From positions 1 through 58,124 of the forward strand of contig JAACFE010000005.1 of assembly GCA_009937525.1 (NCBI GenBank): DNA of 58,124 nucleotides, read 5' to 3'. The DNA is from Gammaproteobacteria bacterium (GTDB taxonomy: Bacteria; Pseudomonadota; Gammaproteobacteria; Steroidobacterales; Woeseiaceae). This document shows, piece after piece, positions 18,727 to 27,142 of the stretch (within the stretch, counting starts at the first letter, position 1; the number at the start of each line of letters is the position of its first letter). The position numbers and the translations under genes were made by a program. The notes beneath the pieces are model-generated. The model made no database searches and was not told where the DNA came from. It saw only the letters and a program-made list of their open reading frames with translations.

Positions 18727-20664
18727 ATGGGCGACAACCCGATCTTGTGGGAACCGAGTGCCGAGAGACTGAGCTCGTCGGCGATGTACCGGTTCATGCA
18801 ACTGCAGGGGTTCGACGATTACGAGTCTCTGTACCAGTGGTCGATTGACGAATCGGCGGCGTTCTGGGAAGCGCTGTGCAAGTATTGCGACATACGCTTC
18901 TTCAAACCGCCTGCCACTGTGCTCAAGCGACCGGACGACATCATGAATGCCGGCTGGTTCGACGGCAGCGAACTGAATTACGCCGAGCACCTTCTGCGCC
19001 ACGCGGGCGAGCGTGAGGCCCTGGTGTTCTCGGCGGAGGACGGAGAGCGGCGCTCGCTCAGTTTCGACGAGCTTCGCGACGCCGTTGCCGGCGTTGCGGC
19101 GGGCCTCAAACGTGCAGGCGTCGTCAAAGGCGACCGCGTTGGTGGTTACCTCCCGAACTGTCCCGAGGCGATCATTGCGATGCTCGCAACGAGCAGCATC
19201 GGCGCAATCTGGTCGTCATGCTCGCCGGACTTCGGGGTTACCGGCGTCGTCGACCGTTTCGGTCAGATCGAGCCGAAGATCCTGTTCACTGCCGATGCCT
19301 ATTTCTACAACGGCAAGCGCTTCGATTGCCTGGATGCGGTGGCGCAGATCGTCAAAGCGATACCCGCGATCGAGCGAACCGTCGTGGTGCCGTTCGCCGG
19401 CGACACCGTCGACGTACGTGGAACGGACGATCAGTTGACGCTCGAGTCTTTTGCGGAACCTGGCGCCGCGCTGGCGTTCGAGCCCGTTGCGTTCGACCAT
19501 CCCCTGTTCATCATGTATTCGTCGGGAACGACGGGCGTTCCCAAGTGCATCGTCCACGGCCACGGCGGCACCCTGCTGCAAATCGTCAAGGAGCACGTGC
19601 TGCACTGTGATATCGGCCCACAGGACCGCCTGTTCTATTTCACGACCTGCGGCTGGATGATGTGGAACTGGCTCGCGACCGGCCTCGCAAGCGGCGCAAC
19701 GCTCGTGCTGTACGACGGCTCGCCGTTTTATGGCGACGGCCGCGTCCTCTGGCAGATGGCGGAGAGCGAGAAGCTCACCGTGTTCGGCACCAGCGCGAAG
19801 TACATTTCGGCGCTGCAGAAAGCCGGCGTGCGGCCGCGAGAGGAATTCGAGCTGCCGGCGCTGCGGGCTGTGCTGTCGACCGGTTCGCCGCTGGCGCCGG
19901 AAAGTTTCGATTACGTCTACGACGCCATCGGCAGCGATTTGCAGCTGTCGTCGATCGCGGGCGGGACCGACATCATCAGCTGCTTCGTGCTCGGCAATCC
20001 GACGCTTCCCGTGCGCCGCGGCGAGATCCAGTGCCGTGGCCTCGGAATGGCGGTGGCGTTTTTCGACGATGAGGGCCATGCCCTGCTCGAGGAACGCGGC
20101 GAACTCGTTTGCACGCGGCCGTTCCCGTCCGCACCGGTCGGTTTCTGGAACGATCAGGATAATGCGAGATACAGGTCCGCGTATTTCGAGAAATACCCCG
20201 GCATCTGGGCACACGGCGACTTCGCCGAGTTGCGCAGGACTGGCGGCATCGTCATCCATGGGCGGTCCGACGCAGTATTGAACCCCGGTGGCGTCCGCAT
20301 CGGCACCGCTGAAATCTACCGGCAGGTCGAGAAACTCGACGAGGTTGTCGAGAGCATCGCGGTCGGCCAGGACTGGGACGACGACGTCAGGGTGGTGTTG
20401 TTCGTCATACTTCGGCCGGGCGTGGAACTCGATGACGCGCTGCGCGACAGGATCCGCCGTGTAATAAGGGAGAACACGACGCCCAGGCACGTGCCCGCGA
20501 AGATCCTGGCGGTGCCCGAGATTCCGCGGACAAAGAGCGGCAAGATCGTGGAGATCGCGGTTCGCTCGGTCGTCCACGGCGAAGAAGTGAAGAACACCGA
20601 AGCGCTCGCCAACCCCGATGCGCTGCAGCACTTTCGTGATATCCCGGAACTGGGCACCGACTAG
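18727..20664 (+). CDS. aacS: acetoacetyl-CoA synthetase
   Basis: ATP-dependent acetoacetate:CoA ligase of 645 residues. The AMP-binding P-loop is MYSSGTTGVPKCIVHG. The family-specific HCDIGPQDRLFYFTTCGWMMWNW follows in two stretches, and the catalytic lysine is in PRTKSGKIVEIAVR near the C-terminus. It channels acetoacetate, for example from leucine or ketone body breakdown, to acetoacetyl-CoA. I start at MGDNPILWEPSAER because that matches the expected length; in-frame codons reach back to 18628 but give non-family residues and overlap the divergent gene. Confidence 0.93.
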   Translation: MGDNPILWEPSAERLSSSAMYRFMQLQGFDDYESLYQWSIDESAAFWEALCKYCDIRFFKPPATVLKRPDDIMNAGWFDGSELNYAEHLLRHAGEREALVFSAEDGERRSLSFDELRDAVAGVAAGLKRAGVVKGDRVGGYLPNCPEAIIAMLATSSIGAIWSSCSPDFGVTGVVDRFGQIEPKILFTADAYFYNGKRFDCLDAVAQIVKAIPAIERTVVVPFAGDTVDVRGTDDQLTLESFAEPGAALAFEPVAFDHPLFIMYSSGTTGVPKCIVHGHGGTLLQIVKEHVLHCDIGPQDRLFYFTTCGWMMWNWLATGLASGATLVLYDGSPFYGDGRVLWQMAESEKLTVFGTSAKYISALQKAGVRPREEFELPALRAVLSTGSPLAPESFDYVYDAIGSDLQLSSIAGGTDIISCFVLGNPTLPVRRGEIQCRGLGMAVAFFDDEGHALLEERGELVCTRPFPSAPVGFWNDQDNARYRSAYFEKYPGIWAHGDFAELRRTGGIVIHGRSDAVLNPGGVRIGTAEIYRQVEKLDEVVESIAVGQDWDDDVRVVLFVILRPGVELDDALRDRIRRVIRENTTPRHVPAKILAVPEIPRTKSGKIVEIAVRSVVHGEEVKNTEALANPDALQHFRDIPELGTD

Positions 20665-20708
20665 ACATGCTGAATGAGCCCCATTCATATTGACGGAGTG
20701 ATACTGAC

Positions 20709-22190
20709 GTGACCAGGCAATACCTGCTGGCGATAGACCAGGGTACGAGCAGCAGCCGCAGCGTAATTTACGATGAGCGCGCGGACGTCGTCGCGAGCGC
20801 GCAGCAGGAGTTCCGCCAGATCTATCCGAAACCGGGCTGGGTCGAGCATGATCCTGAAGAGATCTGGGCATCCGTCAGGCAGGTCACTCGGGAAGCGCTG
20901 GCCAGCGCCGGCATCACGATGCGCGAGATCGCCGGCATCGGTATCACCAACCAGCGTGAGACGACGGTGGTGTGGGACCGGCGCAGCGGCGAATGCATCT
21001 ACAACGCGATCGTCTGGCAGGACAGGCGAACGGCTGCCTACTGCCGTGACCTGGGTGAGCGTTACGCGGACAGCGCGGTTGCCGGCAAGACCGGCCTGCG
21101 GCTCGACCCGTACTTTTCGGCGACCAAGGTCGCCTGGATACTGAATAACGTGGACGGCGCCCGACGCCTCGCCGACGATGGGCACCTTGCGTTCGGCACC
21201 ATCGACAGTTTCCTGTTATGGCGTCTCACCGACGGTGCCGTGCACGCGACCGATGCGACCAACGCGTCGCGCACGATGCTGTTCAACATTCACACGCAGG
21301 CCTGGGACGACGAACTGCTGGAACTTCTGGAAATTCCGGCGTCGATGTTGCCGCAGGTGCTCGACTGCGCGGCGGAGTTCGGCGACACCAGCGAAGGCGC
21401 CATCGGTGGCGCCGTTCCCGTCTGCGGTATCGCCGGTGATCAGCAGGCTGCATTGATCGGACAGGCCGGGTTCGATTACGGCATGACCAAGAGCACGTAC
21501 GGCACGGGATGTTTCGCGATTGCCAACACCGGCAACACCGCGCTGACGTCCCACAACCAGCTGTTGACGACGGTCGCGAGCCGCATCGGTGGCGAAGTGA
21601 CGTACGGTCTCGAGGGCAGCGTGTTCGTGGCGGGATCGGCGCTGCAGTGGCTGCGTGACGAACTGCGGATCATCGATTCCGCGCCCGAGTCGGAGCAGGT
21701 TGCCAACCGCACCGGCGTCGTCGACGATGTCTACGTCGTGCCCGCGTTCGCGGGGCTCGGCGCGCCGTACTGGGACCCGGACGCTCGCGGCGCGATCGTC
21801 GGCCTCAGCCGGGGCAGCGGACGCGACCAGATCGTAACCGCGACCCTGCAGGCGGTCGCCTACCAGACGCGTGACCTCTTCGATGCGATGAAGGACGACG
21901 GCATGGCGCCGAGCGTGATTCGCGTCGATGGCGGCATGGTCGCCAACGACTGGTTCCTGCAGTTCCTGTCCGACATCCTCGATGTGCGCGTGGAGCGCCC
22001 GACGAACGTGGAGTCCACGGTGCTCGGCGCCGCTTACCTGGCGGCGTTACAGTGCGGCATGATCGACGACCTGCAGCAGGCGTCGCACCTGTGGCGCTGC
22101 GACGCCGTGTTCGAGCCGCGCATGTCGAGCGATCAGCGGGACGCGTTGCTTTCGGGCTGGGCGACCGCCGTAGCTCGGGTCAGGGGTTAA
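20709..22190 (+). CDS. glpK: glycerol kinase
   Basis: FGGY-family kinase of 493 residues that phosphorylates glycerol to glycerol 3-phosphate. N-terminal ATP/phosphate motif DQGTSSSRSVIYDE, glycerol-binding GITNQRETTVVWDR, family signature KSTYGTGCFAIANTG, and the adenosine motif RVDGGMVANDWFLQF are all present. The start is GTG with GGAG about ten bases upstream. No glpF or glpD is adjacent; the partner dehydrogenase lies about 23 kb away at 45689, so the glycerol regulon is split here. Confidence 0.96.
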   Translation: MTRQYLLAIDQGTSSSRSVIYDERADVVASAQQEFRQIYPKPGWVEHDPEEIWASVRQVTREALASAGITMREIAGIGITNQRETTVVWDRRSGECIYNAIVWQDRRTAAYCRDLGERYADSAVAGKTGLRLDPYFSATKVAWILNNVDGARRLADDGHLAFGTIDSFLLWRLTDGAVHATDATNASRTMLFNIHTQAWDDELLELLEIPASMLPQVLDCAAEFGDTSEGAIGGAVPVCGIAGDQQAALIGQAGFDYGMTKSTYGTGCFAIANTGNTALTSHNQLLTTVASRIGGEVTYGLEGSVFVAGSALQWLRDELRIIDSAPESEQVANRTGVVDDVYVVPAFAGLGAPYWDPDARGAIVGLSRGSGRDQIVTATLQAVAYQTRDLFDAMKDDGMAPSVIRVDGGMVANDWFLQFLSDILDVRVERPTNVESTVLGAAYLAALQCGMIDDLQQASHLWRCDAVFEPRMSSDQRDALLSGWATAVARVRG

Positions 22191-22316
22191 GGCAATTGTC
22201 GAGGCTCACGCTGGAACGCCGCGGAATTTTCATCCCTTGACTGATCTCCAATCTGGCCCAATGATTGCTTCCCAGCTCAGCACCACCGCCCGGCGTCATC
22301 GATAGCGCAACCAGAC

Positions 22317-23603
22317 TTGCTAAGAGCCCGACAAAAAATTGGAAAGTACCGGATCACCGGCCGCATCGCCTCCGGGCCCCTCGCGGACGTGTACCGCGCA
22401 TACGATACGATCCAGAAGCGGCGTGTGGCCCTCAAGATACCGAAGGCAGACACGCACACAGGACACGAGGAATTCCTGCACGAGGTCCAGGTCGCGACGA
22501 AGCTGCAGCATCCGAATATCCTGGCGGTTCTCAATGCGAGCTACATCGACGGGCACTTCGTGATAGCGATGGAACTCGGCGAGGAGTCACTCGCCGACCG
22601 GATCGAACGCCGTATTTCGACGGCGCGCGCGCTTGATCTCGCCGGTCAGGCGATCGCGGCACTGGCCCACGCGCACGAACACAAGATCATCCATTGCGAT
22701 ATCAAGCCCGAGAATTACATCCTGTTCCCGGGCAACCAGCTCAAGCTCTGCGACTTCGGATTCGCGAAACTCAGCCTGCGCACCCTGAAAGCGTCCGGCT
22801 CCGGCACGATCGATTACATCGCGCCGGAACAGGCCATGGGCCGGCCGAAATTCCAGTCCGACGTGTTCTCGCTGGGGTTGGTGCTCTACCGGCTGTTGTC
22901 GGGCAGACTGCCCGAGTGGCCGTTTGCCTGGCCAATGGTCGGCCACGAGCGACTGACCGCCAAAGTACGCCCGGAACTCGTCGAAATGTTGCGGAAGTCT
23001 ATCCAGCTCGACCCGGCGGATCGTTATCGTGATGCGGTGCAGATGATGTCGGCATTCGAGCAGCTGCAAAGCCATGCCCGGCGGCAGAAGCGATCCAGGG
23101 TCCGGGGCGATCGCAAGGTCGGCACGACATGGCGGCGCATGCAGTGGCGCGAATTCCAGCAGCAGTACAAAAAGGTCCTCGATTCCCGGCACCAGTGCCG
23201 GCACTGCGAGGGTCCCGTGTCCGAGAGCATGCAGGCCTGTCCCTGGTGTGGTTTCGACAATCCGGCACGCAGTTCGGGGTCATCCATGCCGTCGAGCTGC
23301 CCGCGATGCGAGCGCGGCGTCAAGAATGACTGGGACTACTGCCCCTGGTGTTACGGGCCCGGCTTCGTCGAGGAGACGACGCGTCGCTACCCGGACAAGC
23401 GCTATTCAACCCGATGCGGCAACAAGCGCTGCCGCGGACAACTGATGCCATTCATGCGCTACTGTCCGTGGTGCCGCATGAAGGTGCGGCAGCCGTGGAA
23501 ACTGCAGGGCAGCCGGCATCGCTGCAAGGCGTGTGGCTGGGGTATCGCGCGGGAATTCTGGAATTATTGCGCCTGGTGCAGGGAGCCGGTGAAGCGCGCC
23601 TGA
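22317..23603 (+). CDS. Ser/Thr protein kinase with C-terminal zinc ribbons
   Basis: Cytoplasmic kinase of 428 residues, first gene of the signalling array. The kinase domain spans about 9-250: a loose glycine loop (GRIASGPLADVY), Lys40 in VALKIPK, catalytic HCDIKPEN (a non-RD kinase, Cys in place of Arg), DFG at 147-149, and APEQ in the activation segment. After a basic linker come four zinc-ribbon-like Cys pairs of pairs at about 294-311, 328-345, 367-386 and 403-421, most containing CPWC or CAWC. The start is TTG without a clear ribosome site. The PP2C gene follows immediately. The ribbons probably bind partner proteins or nucleic acid. Confidence 0.88.
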   Translation: MLRARQKIGKYRITGRIASGPLADVYRAYDTIQKRRVALKIPKADTHTGHEEFLHEVQVATKLQHPNILAVLNASYIDGHFVIAMELGEESLADRIERRISTARALDLAGQAIAALAHAHEHKIIHCDIKPENYILFPGNQLKLCDFGFAKLSLRTLKASGSGTIDYIAPEQAMGRPKFQSDVFSLGLVLYRLLSGRLPEWPFAWPMVGHERLTAKVRPELVEMLRKSIQLDPADRYRDAVQMMSAFEQLQSHARRQKRSRVRGDRKVGTTWRRMQWREFQQQYKKVLDSRHQCRHCEGPVSESMQACPWCGFDNPARSSGSSMPSSCPRCERGVKNDWDYCPWCYGPGFVEETTRRYPDKRYSTRCGNKRCRGQLMPFMRYCPWCRMKVRQPWKLQGSRHRCKACGWGIAREFWNYCAWCREPVKRA

Positions 23604-23623
23604 CGGCGCGTCCGGGTAGCGTC

Positions 23624-24472
23624 GTGGCGAATCACATAGACGGCCTCCTCGTACTCGACGGTGCGTTCAAACCGGACAGCCAGTCGGCGGAAGCCGGCGG
23701 CGGCCTGGTGGTGGCATTCACCGAGCGCGCCCCGGACAAGGACACGGAAAACGAGGATACGGTCGCCGTAATCCCGTGGGGTCCGGAGTCGGTCGTGCTC
23801 GTGATCGCCGACGGTGCCGGCGGCCTTCCGGCCGGGAAACGGGCGTCGCTGACCGCGGTCTCGTCGCTGGTCGAGGCGCTGTCCGTCGCGATGTCCGAAA
23901 CCGTCGTGCTGCGCACCGCGATTCTCGATGGCATCGAAGCGGCGAACGAGGCTGTCCAGCGCCTGGCGAACGGCTCTGCAACGACACTGACCGTTGTCGC
24001 GATCGAAGGACAGACCGCGCGCTCCTACCAGATCGGCGACTCGGAGGCATTGGTCGTCGGCCAGCGCGGCCGGATCAAATTGCAGACGACGGCGCATTCG
24101 CCCACCGGTTTCGCCGTCGAGGCGGGATTCCTCGACGAACGTGAGGCTCTGCACCATGCCGAGAGGCACCTGGTGTCCAATTTCCTCGGCACCAGCGACA
24201 TGAGCATCGATATCGGTGCGCCCGTCGAAATGCGTCCGATGGACACCGTCCTCCTGGCGAGCGACGGGCTGATGGACAACGTGCATCTCGCTGAAATCAT
24301 CGAGCATATTCGCAAGGGACCGGCCGAAGCCGCCGTGAATTCCGTCGTCGAACTCGCGCGCAGGCGCATGCGCCTGGACAACGGCAGGGAACCGTCGAAA
24401 CCCGACGATCTGTCACTGATCGTTTTCAGAAAACAACGCAAAGCCGGCCGAAATTCCACCGGCACGCCGTAG
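23624..24472 (+). CDS. PP2C-family Ser/Thr phosphatase
   Basis: Metal-dependent phosphatase of about 282 residues, the natural counterpart of the kinase 20 bases upstream. PP2C metal ligands are visible: ENEDTVAVI (motif 1), VIADGAGGLPAGKRAS (motif 2, DGxGG), SATTLTVVAI, QIGDSEALVV, LLASDGLMDNV, and PDDLSLIVF near the end (in place of the usual DNxT). I place the start at a GTG at 23624. A GTG at 23576, overlapping the kinase, is also open, and the frame extends back further without family resemblance. It should reverse kinase action on shared targets. Confidence 0.85.
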   Translation: MANHIDGLLVLDGAFKPDSQSAEAGGGLVVAFTERAPDKDTENEDTVAVIPWGPESVVLVIADGAGGLPAGKRASLTAVSSLVEALSVAMSETVVLRTAILDGIEAANEAVQRLANGSATTLTVVAIEGQTARSYQIGDSEALVVGQRGRIKLQTTAHSPTGFAVEAGFLDEREALHHAERHLVSNFLGTSDMSIDIGAPVEMRPMDTVLLASDGLMDNVHLAEIIEHIRKGPAEAAVNSVVELARRRMRLDNGREPSKPDDLSLIVFRKQRKAGRNSTGTP

Positions 24473-24748
24473 AAGCATCTCGGTCTCGGGCATAAACTTC
24501 TGCCAAATCATGTGCTTGTGGCGTCGCCGTTTGCAAGGGAGCCGAGCTGGACGGGACTATTGATTGACTATTGGCCGCGTATTATCGTCACAGGGTACCG
24601 GCGAGACGCTCGCCGACTCGGCCAGCGCCCGGATTCCGATGGAACTCCGGCCTGTGTTTAGCGCTCAAAACAAGGCGTACCGGTCGTTCCATGTCATCGG
24701 GACGAAACAGGCCGGGCCTCCAAGCTCGCCATCGAGAGGCACGAGCAT
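24473..24748. other. 276-base gap between phosphatase and lipoprotein genes
   Basis: This is the largest gap inside the signalling array. Short open frames here (for example from 24564) have no ribosome site and no recognisable product. An A/T-rich patch around 24559-24590 contains TTGACT and TATTAT, spaced only 10 bases apart, so no standard promoter can be claimed. A second promoter driving the lipoprotein-to-vWA part is plausible but unproven. Confidence 0.35.
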
Positions 24749-25891
24749 ATGAACCGCAATCAGTCAGGGATATCACTGTCACGCTGGGCCGGAACGGGCC
24801 TGGTCATCTTCGCCGCAACGCTGTTTGTCGCCGGCTGCAAGTCATCGGCGGTGATCCAGCCGCCCAGCAGCGGCATTCCCACGCCGCCGTCGGGCGGCGC
24901 GCCGTCGTCAGGCGGTTCGTCGGGTGGTGGCTCGCAAAGTGGCGGCCAGCAGAGCGGCGAACAGGGCGGTGGCTCGCAGGGCGGCGGTTCTTCCGGTGGT
25001 GAATCGTCCGGCGGCGGTTCGTCGGGCGGCGGTTCTTCCGGCGGCAGTGAGTCGCCGAGCGCGGGCACATCGGGCGGCAGTTCCGGCCAGTCCGGGAGCG
25101 TCGGCAGCGTGCCGCAGGTCGAATTCCCGATGCCGGGCGGCGCGCCGGGGATGGGCGGCAGTACGGCCGGTGACGGTGCCGAGGGTGATGCCGGAGACGA
25201 AGGCGGCGACGGCGACGGGCAGAGCGCGAGCGACTGCGGAGACACGGGCCCGTTGCCCGGCGGCGTAGGCGGCATGGGCCAGGCCGGCGAGTGCCTCGGA
25301 GGCGGAGCGTCCGCGAGCGAGTCCGCCGAGGCCGCCGGAGGCGGCGCCGAGGCGGCGATGGAAGGTGGCGGCGGGGGCGCGTCCGGCGAAGGCGCAGCAG
25401 GCGGTGCCGCGGGCGGTTCCGAGGGCGCAACGGGAACCGGCGGCGCGGGCAGCGCGGGCCAGTTTCCTACCGAGTCCGATGCTGAACGCGCAGAGAGGCT
25501 GGGTCGCGAACTTGACGAGTCGCTCGGCGGTTTCGACGAGGTCCTGAGCGAGGAGCAGAGCGAAATCGCGTCGGTCGGACGCAATATGGAAGGTTTCGGG
25601 GGCACCGGCGGTTCCAGTGGCGGAGCCGGCGGCATCAGCCTCGGCGAGCAGGCGGCAGGCGGCTCGGGTGCGGGAACGGTGGCCGTGGCGAATCAGCCCC
25701 AGGCGCAGCGCGAATCGCCCGTTGCCGGCCTCAGCCAGGAAGAGATTCGTGAGCGGACGCCGGACGACATTCCGGTCATGGTCGACGACGACATCATCGC
25801 GCGGCAGCTTCGCGAAGCGGCACTGGCGGAGGAAGACCCGGAACTGCGTGAGCGTCTGTGGGAAGAGTACCGTAAGTACAACGGGATTTAA
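24749..25891 (+). CDS. Gly/Ser-rich lipoprotein of the signalling array
   Basis: Protein of 380 residues with a signal peptide ending in a lipobox (LFVAGC, lipidated Cys at about residue 30). A long low-complexity Gly/Ser tract (about 40-240) follows, with repeated SGGGS and SGG units and acidic patches, then a charged helical C-terminus ending ERLWEEYRKYNGI. Membrane-anchored, periplasm-facing or surface-exposed. The low-complexity tract looks like a flexible tether of some 200 residues that could span the periplasm. The C-terminal helical part (VDDDIIARQLREAALAEED) is probably the functional end. No known family recognised. Confidence 0.75.
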   Translation: MNRNQSGISLSRWAGTGLVIFAATLFVAGCKSSAVIQPPSSGIPTPPSGGAPSSGGSSGGGSQSGGQQSGEQGGGSQGGGSSGGESSGGGSSGGGSSGGSESPSAGTSGGSSGQSGSVGSVPQVEFPMPGGAPGMGGSTAGDGAEGDAGDEGGDGDGQSASDCGDTGPLPGGVGGMGQAGECLGGGASASESAEAAGGGAEAAMEGGGGGASGEGAAGGAAGGSEGATGTGGAGSAGQFPTESDAERAERLGRELDESLGGFDEVLSEEQSEIASVGRNMEGFGGTGGSSGGAGGISLGEQAAGGSGAGTVAVANQPQAQRESPVAGLSQEEIRERTPDDIPVMVDDDIIARQLREAALAEEDPELRERLWEEYRKYNGI

Positions 25892-25900
25892 GGAGACGAT

Positions 25901-27142
25901 TTGCTCAAGATGAGGAGAGTATCGCCGCTTATCGCCATGGCCCTGTTTGCAGTCCAGGGCTGCACGGTCAACGAGGTAATCACTGCCGAAGAAACGGAGC
26001 TGGTCGTCGCCGATGACACGGTCGATGAGGCTCTGCTTCTCGATATCGGTGTTGTCGAATTCGACGGCGGCGTGCCGGATGACAACGATCCCTCGGATAC
26101 CCGGGTCTACGCGGAAATTCGCGGTGCCGAGTCGCGCTACCTGCCGTATCACCTGAAGACGACACTGCAGGGAACCGGTCACTGGGGTGCGGTGCGCGTG
26201 ATCCCGTCGCGCGAGGCGTTCACGGACGTCATCATCAGCGGCCGCATCGAAACATCGGATGGCGAGTACGTGAAGCTCGAGATATCCGTCGACGACGCCG
26301 CCGGCCGGCACTGGTACTCGGAAGAATACAGCGCGCAGACGGGCGTTTCCTCCTATTCCGAGCGGCGCGACCGGCGCCAGGACCCGTACCAGAAGGTGTT
26401 CAACGACATAGCGAATGATCTGCAGGCCTACGTTGCAAAGATGCCGCCCGAGGAGATCAAGCGGATCCGCCAGGTCTCCGAGCTGCAGTTCTTCGGTGAC
26501 ATGTCTCCGGGGCAGTTCGGCGGGCACCTGGCGGGCGACGACGACGGTATCGTGCAGGTCGTGCGGCTGCCCGCGGAAAACGACCCCGCCGTGGCGCGCC
26601 TGCGGCAGATCCGTGAGCGCGACCGGCTCGTCGTGGACACGCTCAACGAACACTACGCCAACTTCTATTACGGCATTTCCATTCCTTACAGCGCCTGGCG
26701 CAAGACTTCTCGCGAGGAGGCCATCAACTACCGCCAGGTGAAACGCTCGGCGACGCTGCAGACACTGATGGGCGTCGTTGTCCTTGCGGGTTCCCTGGCG
26801 GTTGAAACGGACAGCTCCAGTTCGTCGACCCGACGCATGCAGAGAAGCCTGCAGAGCATCGGTATCTCCCAGGGCATCGACCAGATATTCGCGGGTTTCT
26901 CGCGGCGCTCCGAGGCTTCACTGCATGTCGAAGCAATCAAGGAGCTGTCGGAATCGTTCGGGTCCGAAGCGGCGCCGATGGTGATCGACGTCGAAGGCCA
27001 GACCCGGCGCCTCACCGGTACGGCTGCGGCCCAGTACGAGAGCTGGCGTCGGTTGCTTCGTGAAATCTACGAGGCAGAGACCGGCTTCCCGACGTCCATC
27101 GAGGTCGGCTCGCCGTCTCGCGAGGGTGAACCGACTGGATGA
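25901..27142 (+). CDS. second lipoprotein of the signalling array
   Basis: Protein of 413 residues with a lipoprotein signal (LFAVQGC). The N-terminal domain reads IGVVEFDGGVP and VIISGRIETSDGEYVKLEI, which recalls the beta-alpha fold of CsgG/TolB N-terminal domains; this is weak resemblance only. The remainder is helical, with a hydrophobic segment near 290-305 (LMGVVVLAGSLAVE). AGGAG lies six bases before the TTG at 25901; an ATG at 25910 is the alternative. It overlaps the next kinase by 4 bases (ATGA), so they are co-translated. Confidence 0.75.
   Translation: MLKMRRVSPLIAMALFAVQGCTVNEVITAEETELVVADDTVDEALLLDIGVVEFDGGVPDDNDPSDTRVYAEIRGAESRYLPYHLKTTLQGTGHWGAVRVIPSREAFTDVIISGRIETSDGEYVKLEISVDDAAGRHWYSEEYSAQTGVSSYSERRDRRQDPYQKVFNDIANDLQAYVAKMPPEEIKRIRQVSELQFFGDMSPGQFGGHLAGDDDGIVQVVRLPAENDPAVARLRQIRERDRLVVDTLNEHYANFYYGISIPYSAWRKTSREEAINYRQVKRSATLQTLMGVVVLAGSLAVETDSSSSSTRRMQRSLQSIGISQGIDQIFAGFSRRSEASLHVEAIKELSESFGSEAAPMVIDVEGQTRRLTGTAAAQYESWRRLLREIYEAETGFPTSIEVGSPSREGEPTG

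Noticed and set aside
24564-24752. A 62-codon frame in the gap before the Gly/Ser lipoprotein
   Set aside because: No ribosome site, no recognisable product, and it runs into the lipoprotein start in another frame.
24900-25090. Repeated GGC/TCG-rich units that look like a short tandem repeat or CRISPR
   Set aside because: They are in-frame Gly/Ser codons of the lipoprotein with no constant repeat length or spacers, and no cas genes are present.
24908-26653. A 581-codon minus-strand open frame over both lipoproteins
   Set aside because: Arg/Ala-rich shadow of Gly/Ser codons and of the second lipoprotein; no ribosome site or family match.
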